Shown: positions 10,769 to 21,815 of the stretch, piece after piece
How the letters are laid out: the number at the start of each line of letters is the position of its first letter
Numbering within the stretch: the stretch's first letter is position 1
NCBI GenBank assembly: GCA_038025085.1
Contig: CM076139.1
Coordinates: 43,442,807-43,506,806 of the forward strand
From: Tetragonia tetragonoides
Lineage: Eukaryota; Streptophyta; Magnoliopsida; Caryophyllales; Aizoaceae
DNA length: 64,000 bases
Reading direction: 5' to 3'
Program-made: the position numbers and the translations under genes
The notes under the pieces: generated by a model
What the model was told of the DNA's origin: nothing
The model's database searches: none
The model's input: the letters and a program-made list of their open reading frames with translations, nothing else

Positions 10769-11188
10769 GCGTTTGTTTAGTGGGAATAGGAGGTGGGGAT
10801 AGGGATTAGAAAATTAGGATTGTAAAATCTCATGTTTGGTGTAAGGGATGGGGAATAGAGAAGGAGAAGGGATAGGGATAGGGATAAAAAGGCCTCTAAT
10901 CTCACCTTTTTAATTCCATAGGGGGGCTGGTAATTGGAGGGGGGATAAGGATTTTAAAAGTCAAATTACTATCATGCCCATAAAAAATGACTGCAGATTT
11001 TGTCTCCTCTTTTATTTAGTGTCATTTTGGTAAACTAACTTTACAATCCCTAATCTATTCCCTAATCTAGCTAATAGCCACATAACAAACATGGTAATAA
11101 GATTAACTATACAAATTTCTTATCCCCTCAACACAAATCTCATCCCCATCCTCATAGTCTCACAATTCCATTCCCACTTCCCAAACGC
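10769..11188. mobile_element. Putative miniature inverted-repeat element, about 420 bp
   Basis: The left end GCGTTTGTTTAGTGGGAATA and the right end, read in reverse as GCGTTTGGGAAGTGGGAATG, are inverted repeats. Both ends have purine-rich GGGGATAGGGAT-like subterminal sequence on the inward side. No clear target duplication, so the exact ends are uncertain. Confidence 0.55.
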
Positions 11189-11260
11189 TCTCTGAGGGTA
11201 TTTTGGTTGGAAAAAAAAAATAAATTGCTCAAAAACCACCATTATATTGGGAGCTGTAGT

Positions 11261-11262
<2 letters not shown>

Positions 11263-11343
<81 letters not shown>
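11263..11343. repeat. (TA)n microsatellite
   Basis: About 80 bp of pure TA. It flanks the next inverted-repeat element. Confidence 0.95.
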
Positions 11344-11347
<4 letters not shown>

Positions 11348-11913
11348 AGTTCCTGTGCAAACCACTACTTATATGCAAACTATGTGAACCATAGATCTGA
11401 ACCATCTGTAACAAAATCAACGGCTGGTATTTACGCTTATTCCCTCACCCTCTCTCCTCCCATCTCACTCATGTATCACACTCACTATCACCCACACTCT
11501 CTCTCATCCCCCATGACACGATTCATCCCACCGCAGTGCAGGTCTTGACCCCATCGCTCATCATCGGCTCACGGACTTAAGGTAATTAGGACTCCTTTCT
11601 CACCTCGATGGACTTTCTCTCTCTTCGGACCATGGATTTTGTTTCGTAGTTCCATGAGTTGCAAAAATAGGACTAGCTACCAATGCAACCTACGTGATGA
11701 TGATTGATGGAGGATGAGAAGTTGTGGGAATGAGATGGGCTGATATTTCGAGGAGAAAAAGTAGTTCTCCCGTTTGCTAGAACCTCATGCGTTGACCGTT
11801 GATGTTAGCATTTGTGTTTTTTTTGTTTTATTCTTCTTTTGAGTGCTGATGGACGATCAGAGTAGAAGTTCACATAGTTTGCACATAAAGAGGAGTTCGT
11901 ACCAGATCTGGAC
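11344..11913. mobile_element. Putative inverted-repeat element inserted in TA-rich DNA
   Basis: Left part carries ATGCAAACTATGTGAACC; the right part, read in reverse, carries GTGCAAACTATGTGAAC with similar sequence outward (GTTCCTGTGCAAACC against GAACTCCTCTTTATG). Both sides are flanked by TA runs, consistent with insertion at TA. No transposase. Confidence 0.5.
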
Positions 11914-12239
11914 CTATATATATATATACAGAGTCGGCCCAAGGGGGTGGCCAGAGGGGCGACCGCTTAGGGCCCAGTCTGTAGAGGGCCCAAACAACAA
12001 TGCAAAATTAAGATAAATAAAAAAAACTTGCAAATACTAAACATGAAAAAGGGCCTGGTTCCTTGGTTGGAAATGAGTTGTGTTGCTCCTTACCTACATT
12101 AGATTTTGAGATCAAATCTCTTTGGCCCCCATTTTTCTATAATTTAAAATAAATTTTCATTCTTCATATCCTCATTTCCTAATACCGTGCCCAAATTTTA
12201 TTTTATTTTTTGCCGATAAAACAAGTTATTCATACTTAG
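11914..12239. other. Intergenic, nothing firmly recognisable
   Basis: Starts with a short TA run, then GC-rich and AT-rich stretches without an ORF. Confidence 0.4.
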
Positions 12240-12404
12240 GGGCCAAGGCACAGCGCCTATTTGGCTTGGTCATGGCCTTCTCAGGGCCTGACCATGTCAA
12301 GGTCCCTATCCTTGACATTGTGATCGGTCACAATATCCATCATGCTCGGTCACAACGCATATGCGCCTAAGCATGTCCGGTGTTACGTGTCAGGGGGTCT
12401 AACA
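12240..12404 (-). repeat. Left LTR fragment of element E
   Basis: LTR start in minus orientation next to a polypurine tract at about 12405-12418. It contains dyad-like ATTGTGATCGGTCACAAT and related TGCTCGGTCACAACG copies. Truncated on its left. Confidence 0.45.
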
Positions 12405-13079
12405 AACTACCCCCACCTAAAGAGTCTTACGTCCTCGTAAGAGATTCCTCTGCGTAGGTGATCGTGAACATCCGTAGGATAATGTTTACCGACGGACAAC
12501 CATTTCCGATGAGGGACATATTTAACCGAAAAGAATTTTAAGATCTTCGTAAATGTACGAAAGAACTTATTTAGCATATAATACATTCACTTCTCCCACG
12601 TGGATACGGAATTGCCACATATATGATTGATGCACAATCTTTCCATTCCAAACTTTTCCGTTAAATCCCACGATGCATGCAATTGCCATCTTGGACACTT
12701 AAGCTTTAGACCACCATCTAAAACTCTGAAAAATTTATCAAAGGACTTAATCACTTTGGAATAAATTTCCGTTTAATCGATTCGGGACAAAGTAGTAGGA
12801 TTCCGGTTCCTTGCTACTCATTCGATCACCACATGAGTATGTATCGCATACTTTACTTAATAGAATCGATTCAAACGCACATAATATGAATAAGGGACTC
12901 AAGCCTTATCATTCTTGTTAGCCATTGGTTAAATCTCATGGATTCACTAAATTCTTCCCACAAGAATAGTGATCCTTAACACAACGGTTCACAAATAGTA
13001 GAGTCGTTTTACCGAACCTCTCACTTTTTGCCTTTGTTTCTCAAACAAAGTTTTCACATCCATTTGAACAATGATGCTG

Positions 13080-15400
13080 CACATAGCATCCTTCTCCACT
13101 GAGAAGTTAGTTTAAGTTGACGTCTCAACTAAACTGACCACTTTTCTTTCGCAAAGGTAACCTTTCCGTAAGGTTCTTTCCCTTTTTAACACCAGGGAGT
13201 AGTGTAGTATACTTACACCTTTGAACGTAACAAGTTCAGAATCCCGTCTAAATGTAACAAAGTGTTAGACGACTGATTTCACCAGGAAATCTATCTCTTT
13301 TTGGAGAAGATTCGGATATCCCATATAATCCGACTTCGATTCAGTGTCACGGACAACCTGAATATTCCCAAATTTATCGACATTGTCCAAGGAACACTTG
13401 ACAGGTCCGGAGAAGATAACAATGGACTCTTCCTAGTCGTCTAGGGGAGTACGTTGCGGCTTCCTCGAGTCGTAGGTCACCACCTCTATCATTTTTCCTT
13501 AAGGCTTCGTAGGCTTTTTACACAAATGTGAGTGTTAAGCAACTTATGTCGGACAAACGTACGTCGGACCAACTACCACTGTTGCTGCCTCCGCGGCCTC
13601 ACGTGCGCCTATGCCTTTGCATTTTTCCCGCGCCACTTTCCTTTTTAAGTGTCTTTCAACTTAGTTTCCATTAATCAGTTCCGTTAGGCTACTCGTGGCA
13701 TTGTGTTCAGTTTGTCTCGCCCACCCGTGGGTTGCTTTCTCGTGGAATCGTATCCTTTTGGCCCCTAAGGCGAGGTCTAGTGACTCACAACTTGTCACAA
13801 AAGCGTCACATTGTCCTCTCTAACCTTTAGGCAACGTTCCTGCCTGCCTCAACCCAAGGTGCTTGGCAACGTTAATGGTATCATCTACTGAAAACGTTCA
13901 AGGGCAAGTGCAAGGCTTTTGATAACTATTTCAAGCATACAAACAGCACAACATACTTTCCCAATGGAAACTGAAAATAATATTTCATTAAGGTAATTTG
14001 CATAATTACATAAATGAATGGAAAAACCACGCTGAATTAGAAGTAGCAATTCTAAAATTCAAATACGAAATTTAACCAAAAGCGTAGCAACGTAAATCAC
14101 GAACGCAAACCATCAGTGCACTTGCGTCGTGTGTGAACCGCTGTCCACTTAGGCATCCGGGTTGAACGGACTAAACCAATACCAACCTTGCTTGGCGCCT
14201 GGGGTGTACTGGTGCGACCCGGAAAGGACAACATTGAGTCGAGCTCACCCTCGTAGCCCTCCTCGTCTGGCTTGTCCTCTTCCTTGTCATCCCATTCTCA
14301 AATGAGAGTCTAGCTTAGGTCGATGTCATAACCAAGCTATTCATCCTTTTTACCAAGGATTATCCTTTCCCACAAGGATCTTTCCCTTTTTAACACTTGA
14401 GGGAGAATTATGCGCGCCACTTGAGTCACCATGCTCAAGTTAGCCTAAGACCAACACGTGTTAGACTTGTGAATTTCTCCACGAAATTACTATATCGAAG
14501 GAAGTAGTGATCCTTCACGTACAATCCTTCCATCCGATTTTTACACCAATCGAATTCTTTACCATCGACTAGTCCAGTGAACACTGGTTTAGTCGTGGGG
14601 AAGAAAGCAGACCATGGACTCTTCTTATGGGTCCAGAGGAGCACGTTGTGGCTTACTCGAGCCATAAGTCACCATCTCTACTCTTCGCCCTTGTTTGCGT
14701 TAGCCACTGCCCACAAACAATACCCGTGAGAACCAAGTAGTTTTTATACTTGGTTGAACCATCACTATGGCCTCACATAGCTTAGCTTACGTTTGATTTC
14801 CCACGTTGTTTCCACTAAGTTCTCGTAACTTAGTTCCTACCAACTGAACACTCATCGTTGGTTCAACTTGTCACAATGTGGTTGCGTACCCACCCCGTGG
14901 GCTGCTTTGAACAGGAAATGGATCGCTTGGCCTTTGAGCGAGGCATTGTTAACTCCAACCTATCACATAGGCATCACAAGTACCTTGACAACTCTTAGGC
15001 AACGTTCCTGCCTACCTCTCATGAGGCGCTTGGCAACGTCGTTATCCTGCTCATGGGGATAATCCTTGTCACAAGTCCACTGACTTTGGACGTCCTTTGT
15101 CGAAAGCATGCAAACATCAATTCCACACAGACAACATTGAATTATGGAATTGGAAACAACAACGCCACGTTTGCAATACTCAAAAATTGCATATTTACAT
15201 TAAATAGGGAAATACATAAATAAGCAACGTTAATTGAAATTAACATTAATAACTGAAAAGCAAACTAGCAACACCTTGCTTCCTCCTTGGGTTCACCTTT
15301 ACCCACGCGTGCTTCATGCCTTATCATCAAAGGGCCTAGTACAGTACGTCGTCCCACTCATCGGACGAATACTCAGGGTCGTTGTCTTCCAAGTCGGAAG
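13080..15400. repeat. Diverged tandem duplication in element E, period about 1.2 kb
   Basis: Landmarks repeat in the same order: CTTTCCCTTTTTAACAC near 13172 and 14380, ATGGACTCTTC near 13421 and 14613, the CACGTTG/TACGTTGCGGCTT...CTCGAG block near 13450 and 14640, GGCAACGTTCCTGCCT near 13831 and 14999, and GCTTGGCAACGT near 13861 and 15030. The offset is about 1.17-1.21 kb. The copies are strongly diverged, so the duplication is old. Confidence 0.7.
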
Positions 15401-15409
15401 AGATCGCCA

Positions 15410-15724
15410 TCATTTCCTTGGCGTAATTGGCTCGGTTGATGATGCTGCAGCTGCAACTTCGACCTTTGCCTCTCGTTCGACCATTCTCTGAAACGCTTCC
15501 TCTACTGGCATCATTCCATGAGGCCAGCCAACTCCGTCGTACAGTACCCCACCGTCGATGTAAAAAGACAAGTAGGGTGACCGAGTAGTTTCCAACGCTT
15601 GGAAGCTTCGAGGAAGAGCATTGGTCGTCGCCTGTCGTAGGGGACTATCCCTTTGTTTCGCTGTCACCTTCGCGAACTTGGCATTCTCGTTGGCCGTCTT
15701 AGGAGAAGGTGCCTTGTTACTCAA
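15410..15724 (-). other. Unrecognised minus-strand ORF near the 5' side of element E
   Basis: An open frame of about 104 codons on the minus strand, 290 bases inside the putative primer site. It contains GGVLYDGVGWPHGMMPVEEAF and a charged, alanine-rich C-terminus. It starts from TTG rather than ATG. It may be a gag remnant. I do not recognise a domain. Confidence 0.3.
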
Positions 15725-16012
15725 CCGAAGTTTTTCGATCTCTTGTAACCATCCCTCTGTATGTGCTCCTTCTTTCCTTCTTTAGACAACTTAGGTGCTC
15801 CAAACTCTTAGACTTCGTTAGTCCATACCTGATTTGGGCGCTTCAAGAGAAGCGATGCCTTTGTCACGCATCGTTGGATTCTTGTCCATGTCTTCGCTTT
15901 TCTAGTTACAAACCAACTTGATCACGAAGCAACACCTTTGTGTTCAATCCGGCACCGAATGTCTAGCTCCCACCAAACACCCGATGTTTCTTCCGGCAGG
16001 TCGAACCAATTG

Positions 16013-16141
16013 TCACAGGGTTAAAGCTTGGCACTAATTTGCACCTAACCTTTTTCGCCTATGATAGCTCCTAGCAACACTCTAGAACAGCTTACTCACA
16101 CATATGCACACGTAAAGAGGCTTGAAATGAATAAGAGAATA
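16013..16141 (-). repeat. Right LTR fragment of element E
   Basis: Forward sequence begins TGTCACAGGG, the inverse of an LTR end, next to a possible primer binding site at 16001-16010. Broken off after 129 bases by the Mutator-like element. Confidence 0.4.
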
Positions 16142-16781
16142 TGGGAGGGTTGAAATGAGAACCCCTCTTAAAATGAGAACTCTAAAAATAAGTGAGAACT
16201 TCTAATCTGTGCCGTTTAATTTGGATCGAACGACTGAGATGGACTCGGTCACTTAAAACCCTTCTAGTGGTTTGTTCTAACTTAAACACATTAAAGGAAA
16301 AAAAAAAAAAAAAAAAGGCAAATCAGTCGTCATGTTCTTTTTCGACGTCCCTCCATATCTCTACAGGAATTTCTTGTCTCCATCCCTAATCTTCTGTATT
16401 TTCCATGGAGCAAAGAACCACAAGAACTCCATCAGCATCCCATGCAACTGGAGCAGGTCTGTTTTTCTCTCTCTTTTTGTATATATATATTTTTTTTGGT
16501 TTCCAAATCTGTGTCTACTCCTCTAATTCATGTAAAATTTGGATACTGCTTTACAAAAGATTATATATTAGGTTATCATGATTCATGAGGAAATTTGTAT
16601 TAGAATGTCCTGTAATAACCTTCATTGCTAATCCCAAGTTTCTTTAATCTGTTTATTTGTATGAATATGAGAATTAAGTTGTTATGGATGTGATCAGTAG
16701 TTTCATTTCAAGAGCCCTACAAAAGTTATTAAGGAGTGGTATCCTACATGTAAGGAAGAAGATTTAAGACCCCAAGAAGGT

Positions 16782-17763
16782 ATGGTTTTTGATAGCTCGG
16801 AGGAATGTGAGAAATTCTATAAAACTTATGCTCATCATGTTGGATTTAGTGTTCGTAAATCATCTTGCAAAAAAGACAAAGACAGAGTCAACAAGTATAA
16901 GTATTTTGTTTGCTCAAAAGCATGATTTAAAGAAAATTCAAGCAATACTAAATCCAAGGGAAAAGAAAAGATGCAAAACAGAAAGTTGACTAGGGAAGGG
17001 TGTAATGCGTTAGTTGGATTTAGGCGAACTAAAGAGGCAAAATATGAAATGTTTAAATTATGTGAAGGGCACACACATTTACTTGCTACTCCTAAGAAGC
17101 GTCACATGCTTAAATCGAACAGTGGAGTGAAGGTCGTGCATATGACCTTGTTTAAGGCATATACTCGTGCTAATATTGGTCCTGCTAAGGCTCATCGATT
17201 CATAAAGGAGCAAGTTCACGGCTTTAAGAATGTTGGATGTTCTAAAAAAGCTTTGAAAAATTTCCAAAGAGACTTGAAAGCGTACATTAAGGACTCTGAC
17301 GCCCACATGTTCATTGAAAATTTAAAGAGAAAAAAAGAGGTTAACCCATCATTCTATTTTGCATATAAGCTTGATGATGAGAGCTCGAGGTCGGAGCATG
17401 TCTTTTGGGCAGATGGTATTTCAAGGAAAAATTATGCATTGTATGGAGATGTTGTGTCATTTGATACCACATATGACACTAACAGATACAAAATGATATT
17501 TGCTCCTTTCACTGGGCTCGATAACCATAGGCTTTGTATTAGCTTCGGTGCTGCATTCCTTGGAGATGAAAAAGCTGTTTCCTTCATTTGGTTGTTTGAT
17601 AAATTCCTAGAAGCAATGGGGGGTCATCAGTCTGTGTGTATCATCACTGATCAAGAAAGAGAAGGCAATGGAACAACAAGAAAAGAGAAAGAGACTTTGT
17701 AGATTTTGTGGACAACAGGCAACCCATGATAGTCGTAACTGTCCTGATAAACTATGCACTTAA
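16782..17763 (+). pseudogene. Truncated FAR1/FHY3-type MULE transposase
   Basis: The frame from ATG at 16782 encodes FDSSEECEKFYKTYAHHVGF, the start of the FAR1 DNA-binding domain, then a TGA at 16923-16925 where glycine or a similar residue is expected. After this the frame is open to 17702: the rest of the FAR1 domain (RKLTREGCNA, CEGHTHLL), a linker and the MULE transposase domain with the first catalytic Asp region (DVVSFDTTYDTN) and the second (CIITDQ). The frame then runs into an unrelated tail, so the catalytic Glu region and helices after it are deleted. A different frame at 17668-17763 keeps a zinc-finger-like tail, CRFCGQQATHDSRNCP, which normally ends FAR1-type transposases. The gene cannot encode an active transposase. 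Confidence 0.9.
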
Positions 17764-18287
17764 CCCACTGTGAGTTCTTTTTGTCCCCTAGTTCTAGTGT
17801 ACTTACTAAACTTCAACATATGTCTAATTAAACTGTCATAATGCATGTTTCTGCAGGTGTCTTGTTACCTATCAATGGCAAAGATTTGAAGCTTGTTTTG
17901 CAAATTGTTTTGTTTGCCAAGTCTAGTGGATGACAGGCCTCCTTTGCTGTAGATGAAACTGTCCAAAGAAGCAGATTGATAACAATGACAAAGATGAATG
18001 AGCAATTTTTTTCTTATTTACTTACTTACTGGGTATGCCCAGGTTTGCCATGTAATTGACACCAAGGATGTTCAATGGTCCCAATTTAGGCTATTTTAAT
18101 AGCACAAGCTAGTAGTTTTGTGTGAAGACAATGTTTTTCTGGTTGTTTAGGACAAATAAAATGCTGGATAAGATGACTAGATATGCTTGTTGTTCCATGA
18201 AATGAGAGAATTTTTTGTTTCTGTCTTCTGGTCATTTATTAATCACCAAAGTTATTTTGTCAATACACCATAAGCATTACAACAATA

Positions 18288-18426
18288 AGAAGCAGCAGCA
18301 ACATGATCAATTAAGTGTAAACATCAAGCTACTGCTAAAGCAATATAGACAGCAACAACAAGCTGGTGGTACAACAAGAGAAACAGCAACAGCAAGCTGG
18401 TGGTACAATAAGAGAAACAGCAAGTG
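18288..18426. repeat. CAR-rich tract with a 33-36 bp tandem duplication
   Basis: AGCAGCAGCAACA-type trinucleotide-like sequence. The unit AGCTGGTGGTACAAYAAGAG plus AAACAGCAACAGC is present twice, near 18360 and 18393. Confidence 0.7.
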
Positions 18427-18658
18427 ATGCAGGACCAGGACAGAAAAGAATAGCAAGTTTACAATAGTAAGTTTTTGCAGCAGCAAAATAGCAGATCAAC
18501 ATGAAGAAAACAAAATGGTTGTACCCCTTATTGTGTTCACAAACGTGCTTGCTTTGTTTAGTTATATGTTTGGTACCAGACATCTTCTAAAAACAAATAA
18601 AAGCTTGGTATCACAGAGCCACACAAGTTTAGAGCAAGTAATGAAATTACAATGACAT

Positions 18659-18729
18659 GGCCTATATGGGATTTGAACCCACATCTTTTTGTGCAATTAC
18701 ACAATACTCTACCATTGAGCTAATAGGCT
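18659..18729 (-). tRNA. tRNA-like sequence, probably a pseudogene
   Basis: Minus strand. The acceptor arm AGCCTAT pairs with ATAGGCC except the first pair. The D-arm is GCTCAATGGTAGAGT, the A box is good, and the T-arm is GTGGGTTCAAATCCCAT with a canonical B box. The anticodon stem TTGTG/CACAA encloses only six bases (TAATTG), so no normal anticodon can be read. There is no 3' CCA and no variable-arm anomaly. It is either a decayed tRNA gene, possibly organelle-derived, or a tRNA-derived SINE head. A tRNA covariance search would decide. Confidence 0.5.
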
Positions 18730-19510
18730 TCAATACAATATCAGACTCTAATTTATCAAAATCTTTCATGTTTTAACAATGACAAAAAGTGATAATGAAT
18801 ATACAATAAAAGACAAATGAATCTGAGTGTAATTACTGATGAATTTGCAATTTAGAATTAGTATTTGGTGATAGATGAATCTGCATTTTACCAAAAATGA
18901 ATTTGGGTGTACAATGTACTGATTGATTATTGTGCAAGTATGGCTAATGAAATTTCAATGCAGACTATCAAGGATTAAACCCTTAAAACGTTTCCAAACA
19001 TACATAGACAACTTCTCAATTTCCACACCATTTCAATGTTATCAAACTAAAAGTCCAATTTTACAATCGAACCCCATTCTCATTAGCAAAGATTCAGGTG
19101 ACAAAACATAATTAAGCACCCAAACTATCAATTCCAGAGTTACCCATTATAAATTGAACATAATTAAAAGTACCCAAAACATTCAAACTATAATCAGACA
19201 TAAAAATAAAAAAAAGAAACCTGGATTGCGATCTGGGTTTGTTAGATCGACAAATGCCACTTTGTCTCTATTCATCGTTGATGTTGTTGGGGTTGTGGTG
19301 GTTGTGCACCTATGCTCATATACCTCTGTTGCTGATGATTGGTCTAACAGAGAAAGAGAGAAAGAGAGGAGAGAGAGAGATAGATAGTGAGGGAGAGAGA
19401 GAATACTGGGAAGAATGTCGTTCATTCACTTCCCCAACCCCATCTCCTTTTTCTTCTTCTCACTTATTTTTAGAGTTCTCATTTTAAGTGGGGTTCTCAT
19501 TTGAACCCTC

Positions 19511-19513
<3 letters not shown>

Positions 19514-19558
<45 letters not shown>
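19514..19558. repeat. (TA)n microsatellite
   Basis: Abuts the right end of the MULE. Confidence 0.9.
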
Positions 19559-19559
<1 letters not shown>

Positions 19560-19561
<2 letters not shown>

Positions 19562-20260
19562 TATTTATTGGGGTGTCCTACCACAACATTTAAAATGGTG
19601 TTTGTTTGAAAACAAAATGTATCGGGAGTTTTTTCCAATGTATTAACTTTTGTTTGTGGTGTTTTTGGCAAATTTTCCAAATAAAAAGGAAAAGTTGTAT
19701 GCCGTCACCGCCACTGTTCGTAAAGTTTGACCGAGATAGCGGTTAAGCCGAAACCGCTAAATTAGGCTAATTTCCCTCTCACGTAACGGTATACTTAGAT
19801 CACACCATGACACTAGCAACAACCTTCAGCGATCAGAAAACTCTCTCTCCAAAGGTTCTCCATCTCATCCCCACTCTCTGATCTCTCTTTCTCTTAGCAA
19901 GGTTTTCGTTTTTTATGTATTGATTGCACATTTGATCAGTTGAAAGTTAGTAGTTTAATTTGTTGTTTAATTTGTTGTTTAATATAAAAAGTGTCGTTGA
20001 TGTACATTTGAAAATTTTAAGCTTGTGATGATTTTGTTGTTTTGTGTGGTAACCAGTTGAGTTTACATTTTTAGTGTGGGACACTGGAATGAAATGAAAA
20101 ATCCATGCACACCAAGTGCTTGTGGGAAGTACATTGATTCAATGTTGTTGTTCTTGTTTATGCATGTTTTTGTTACTCTTTTTATTTTTTAATTTTTTTT
20201 TTTTTTTTGGTAATGATACTATTTGATAGTTTGCTGATAAGCTGAGTAAGGAAGAGTTTT
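19560..20260. other. No gene assigned; possible leader-like sequence
   Basis: A pyrimidine-rich CTCTCTCC stretch near 19840-19900 followed by T-rich sequence looks like a plant 5' leader and first intron, but no ATG-led exon is convincing. Confidence 0.3.
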
Positions 20261-20279
20261 GTGTGTTTCTGACCATGAT

Positions 20280-20660
20280 TTGGGCAAAATGTGGAGTGCT
20301 CGAAACGAAACAAAGTTATTTTTGAGGCAAATTAAATCCTCCAAATATGGAGACTCTTGTCCCTGGGTACCTCCATTATGTCAGAGATTACAGAAGTGTT
20401 GTTGTCATCATGTAATAATGCTCCTCGTTGGGCTGCGTAAAAGTTAACACCGATGCTGCTATGATCAAAGATGGAGTTGTGGGTCTTGGGACTGTGATTC
20501 GTAATGAGAATAGCGAGCTGCTTGCTGTTGCCACAGAATGAATCAAGGCAAGATGGACAGTTGAGATGGCAAAGAATGCTATATGTTTTTGCTTTGAGTT
20601 CTTTGCTAGTTGTCATGTGAAGCGGGTGGCGCATCTTGCGGCATGATTGCGCCCTCTAGA
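20280..20660 (+). pseudogene. LINE-type RNase H (RVT_3-like) remnant
   Basis: Short frames carry MWSARNET (the IWSARNE motif before the RNase H region of plant non-LTR elements) and, from about 20431, VKVNTDAAMIKDGVVGLGTV and IRNENSELLAVA, ending in a TGA. After it come IKARWTVEMA and SCHVKRVAHLAA. Motifs with the catalytic Asp (NTDAA) and Glu (VEMA) are visible, but the middle between WTVEMA and SCHVKRVAH is shortened and the frame is broken. The parent was a plant LINE or a domesticated RNase H-like gene. Confidence 0.75.
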
Positions 20661-21815
20661 TGGGGTAGCTCAAATTCAGGTTTGCATTTTCCACAAGGTA
20701 TTGTAGCCTTGGTGGAGCTTGATGATTCTGATTAATTTAAATGCCCCAACCCCAAAAAAAAAAGAGTAATGGTTTCCCCTCTTGATGCCCATACGTAATA
20801 TCACATTCCTTCCATATTACACACATTGAATCACCAAGATAATATGCTCCTTTCCATCTTTATGTGTTGCATTGATCTTATTAATTATTAGAAAGCATTT
20901 CCTTCATTGAGAAAGTATAAAGATATTGAATATGAAAATCTCAAGAATTCGCAATTTCTCCCAAACTAGAATTACAAAATATTGGCAATAGCAATGGTGA
21001 TATGCAACATAACTAAGTGAAAGGTACAAAGTACACTCGTACAGCTTGTATAATTCTTTAGAATGACAGATTTTGGCCAAGTATATTCATCTACCCCTGT
21101 TTTTGTTGACAAAGTCTTGGACAGCTGAACCTAAAATCTATTTCAGGCGATTTTTGCATATTTGAATTAACTATTAATCAATTTTTCTTTTGTGATCGCC
21201 AATCGATTTGGGTTTACTTCATTTACTCTCTGGTTTAGCACTTTTTTTTGCTATTAAGTTGGTTAGTAATATAATATCTTGAAAGAAAGGGAGTGGAATG
21301 TTGATGTCTTATATTATGTTGGTCTCTATTTTTGTCTGCATCCCTCTCCTACCTCTGAAAGATTATCATTTGCTGGGGTATGTAGCTCACTACCTTGATC
21401 ATATAAAGCTGCAATATTTGCATTTTATGTGGTTAGTTAGACTTTGTGACAGTGTTTTTTCCCATCATATTCGTTGTGGTGTACACTTTTTATCCTTACA
21501 AAGCTTGGGCATTTGACAGCATACTGAGCTGATAATAAGATGGGGTCATGAAATGCTTCAGGTGATCTGTTGATAATAAGATGGGGTCATGAAATGGAGC
21601 TTGTTGGTTTCAGGCTCCTAACTTTTGTTAATTTCTCTGAAAAGTATTTTGTAAAATCTGTATGATGCCAGGCTACCTAACTGCGCTCGAGATAGAATAG
21701 TCTCCTTTGGTTGTTTTTCACTCTTCACTCTACTTGGCTTGGTAGCAACATTCCTTGTTCAGTTTTTCGATATTTCTTATTTGCGCGTTACCTTGAATTG
21801 TAACTCTTTTATCTG
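20661..21815. other. Intergenic or intron-like, no gene assigned
   Basis: AT-rich. It contains a 40-bp tandem duplication of GATAATAAGATGGGGTCATG at 21532 and 21572. No convincing coding stretch. Confidence 0.4.

Larger units (their letters stand above)
12240..16141 (-). mobile_element. Element E: decayed minus-strand LTR retrotransposon without recognisable pol
   Basis: On the minus strand the left side reads AGGTGGGGGTAGTT (polypurine tract) followed by TGTTAGACCCCCTGACACG, a plausible LTR start at 12404. At the right, minus-strand sequence ends CCCTGTGACA at 16013, followed by AT and TGGTTCGACC, a plausible LTR end and primer binding site. Both LTRs are truncated, the right one by the Mutator element at 16143. 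The 3.6-kb interior has no recognisable gag or pol and holds a diverged tandem duplication. It fits a large non-autonomous derivative, but the assignment is an inference. Confidence 0.5.
17764..19456 (+). other. Non-coding interior of the MULE
   Basis: AT-rich, with a CAR-rich repeat, a tRNA-like sequence on the minus strand and a GA-rich run near 19350-19400. No further ORF of note. Confidence 0.5.
16143..19512 (+). mobile_element. FAR1-type Mutator-like element (MULE), 3.37 kb, defective
   Basis: Long terminal inverted repeats of about 55 bp: left GGGAGGGTTGAAATGAGAAC to about 16199, right the inverse of GGGAGGGTTCAAATGAGAAC from about 19457 to 19512, both including ACTTAAAATGAGAACTCTAAAAATA-like sequence. 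Between them lies a FAR1/FHY3-related transposase gene with a large internal deletion. The right flank is a TA microsatellite that obscures the 9-bp target duplication expected for Mutator elements. It sits inside the right LTR fragment of element E. Confidence 0.85.

Noticed and set aside
11120..11365. ORF with a long YIYIYI stretch
   Set aside because: It is the translation of a (TA)n microsatellite; the same holds for ORFs at 59384-59581 and 62893-63170.
19154..19487. ORFs near the right end of the MULE
   Set aside because: They overlap a GA-rich run and the terminal inverted repeat; composition is low-complexity.
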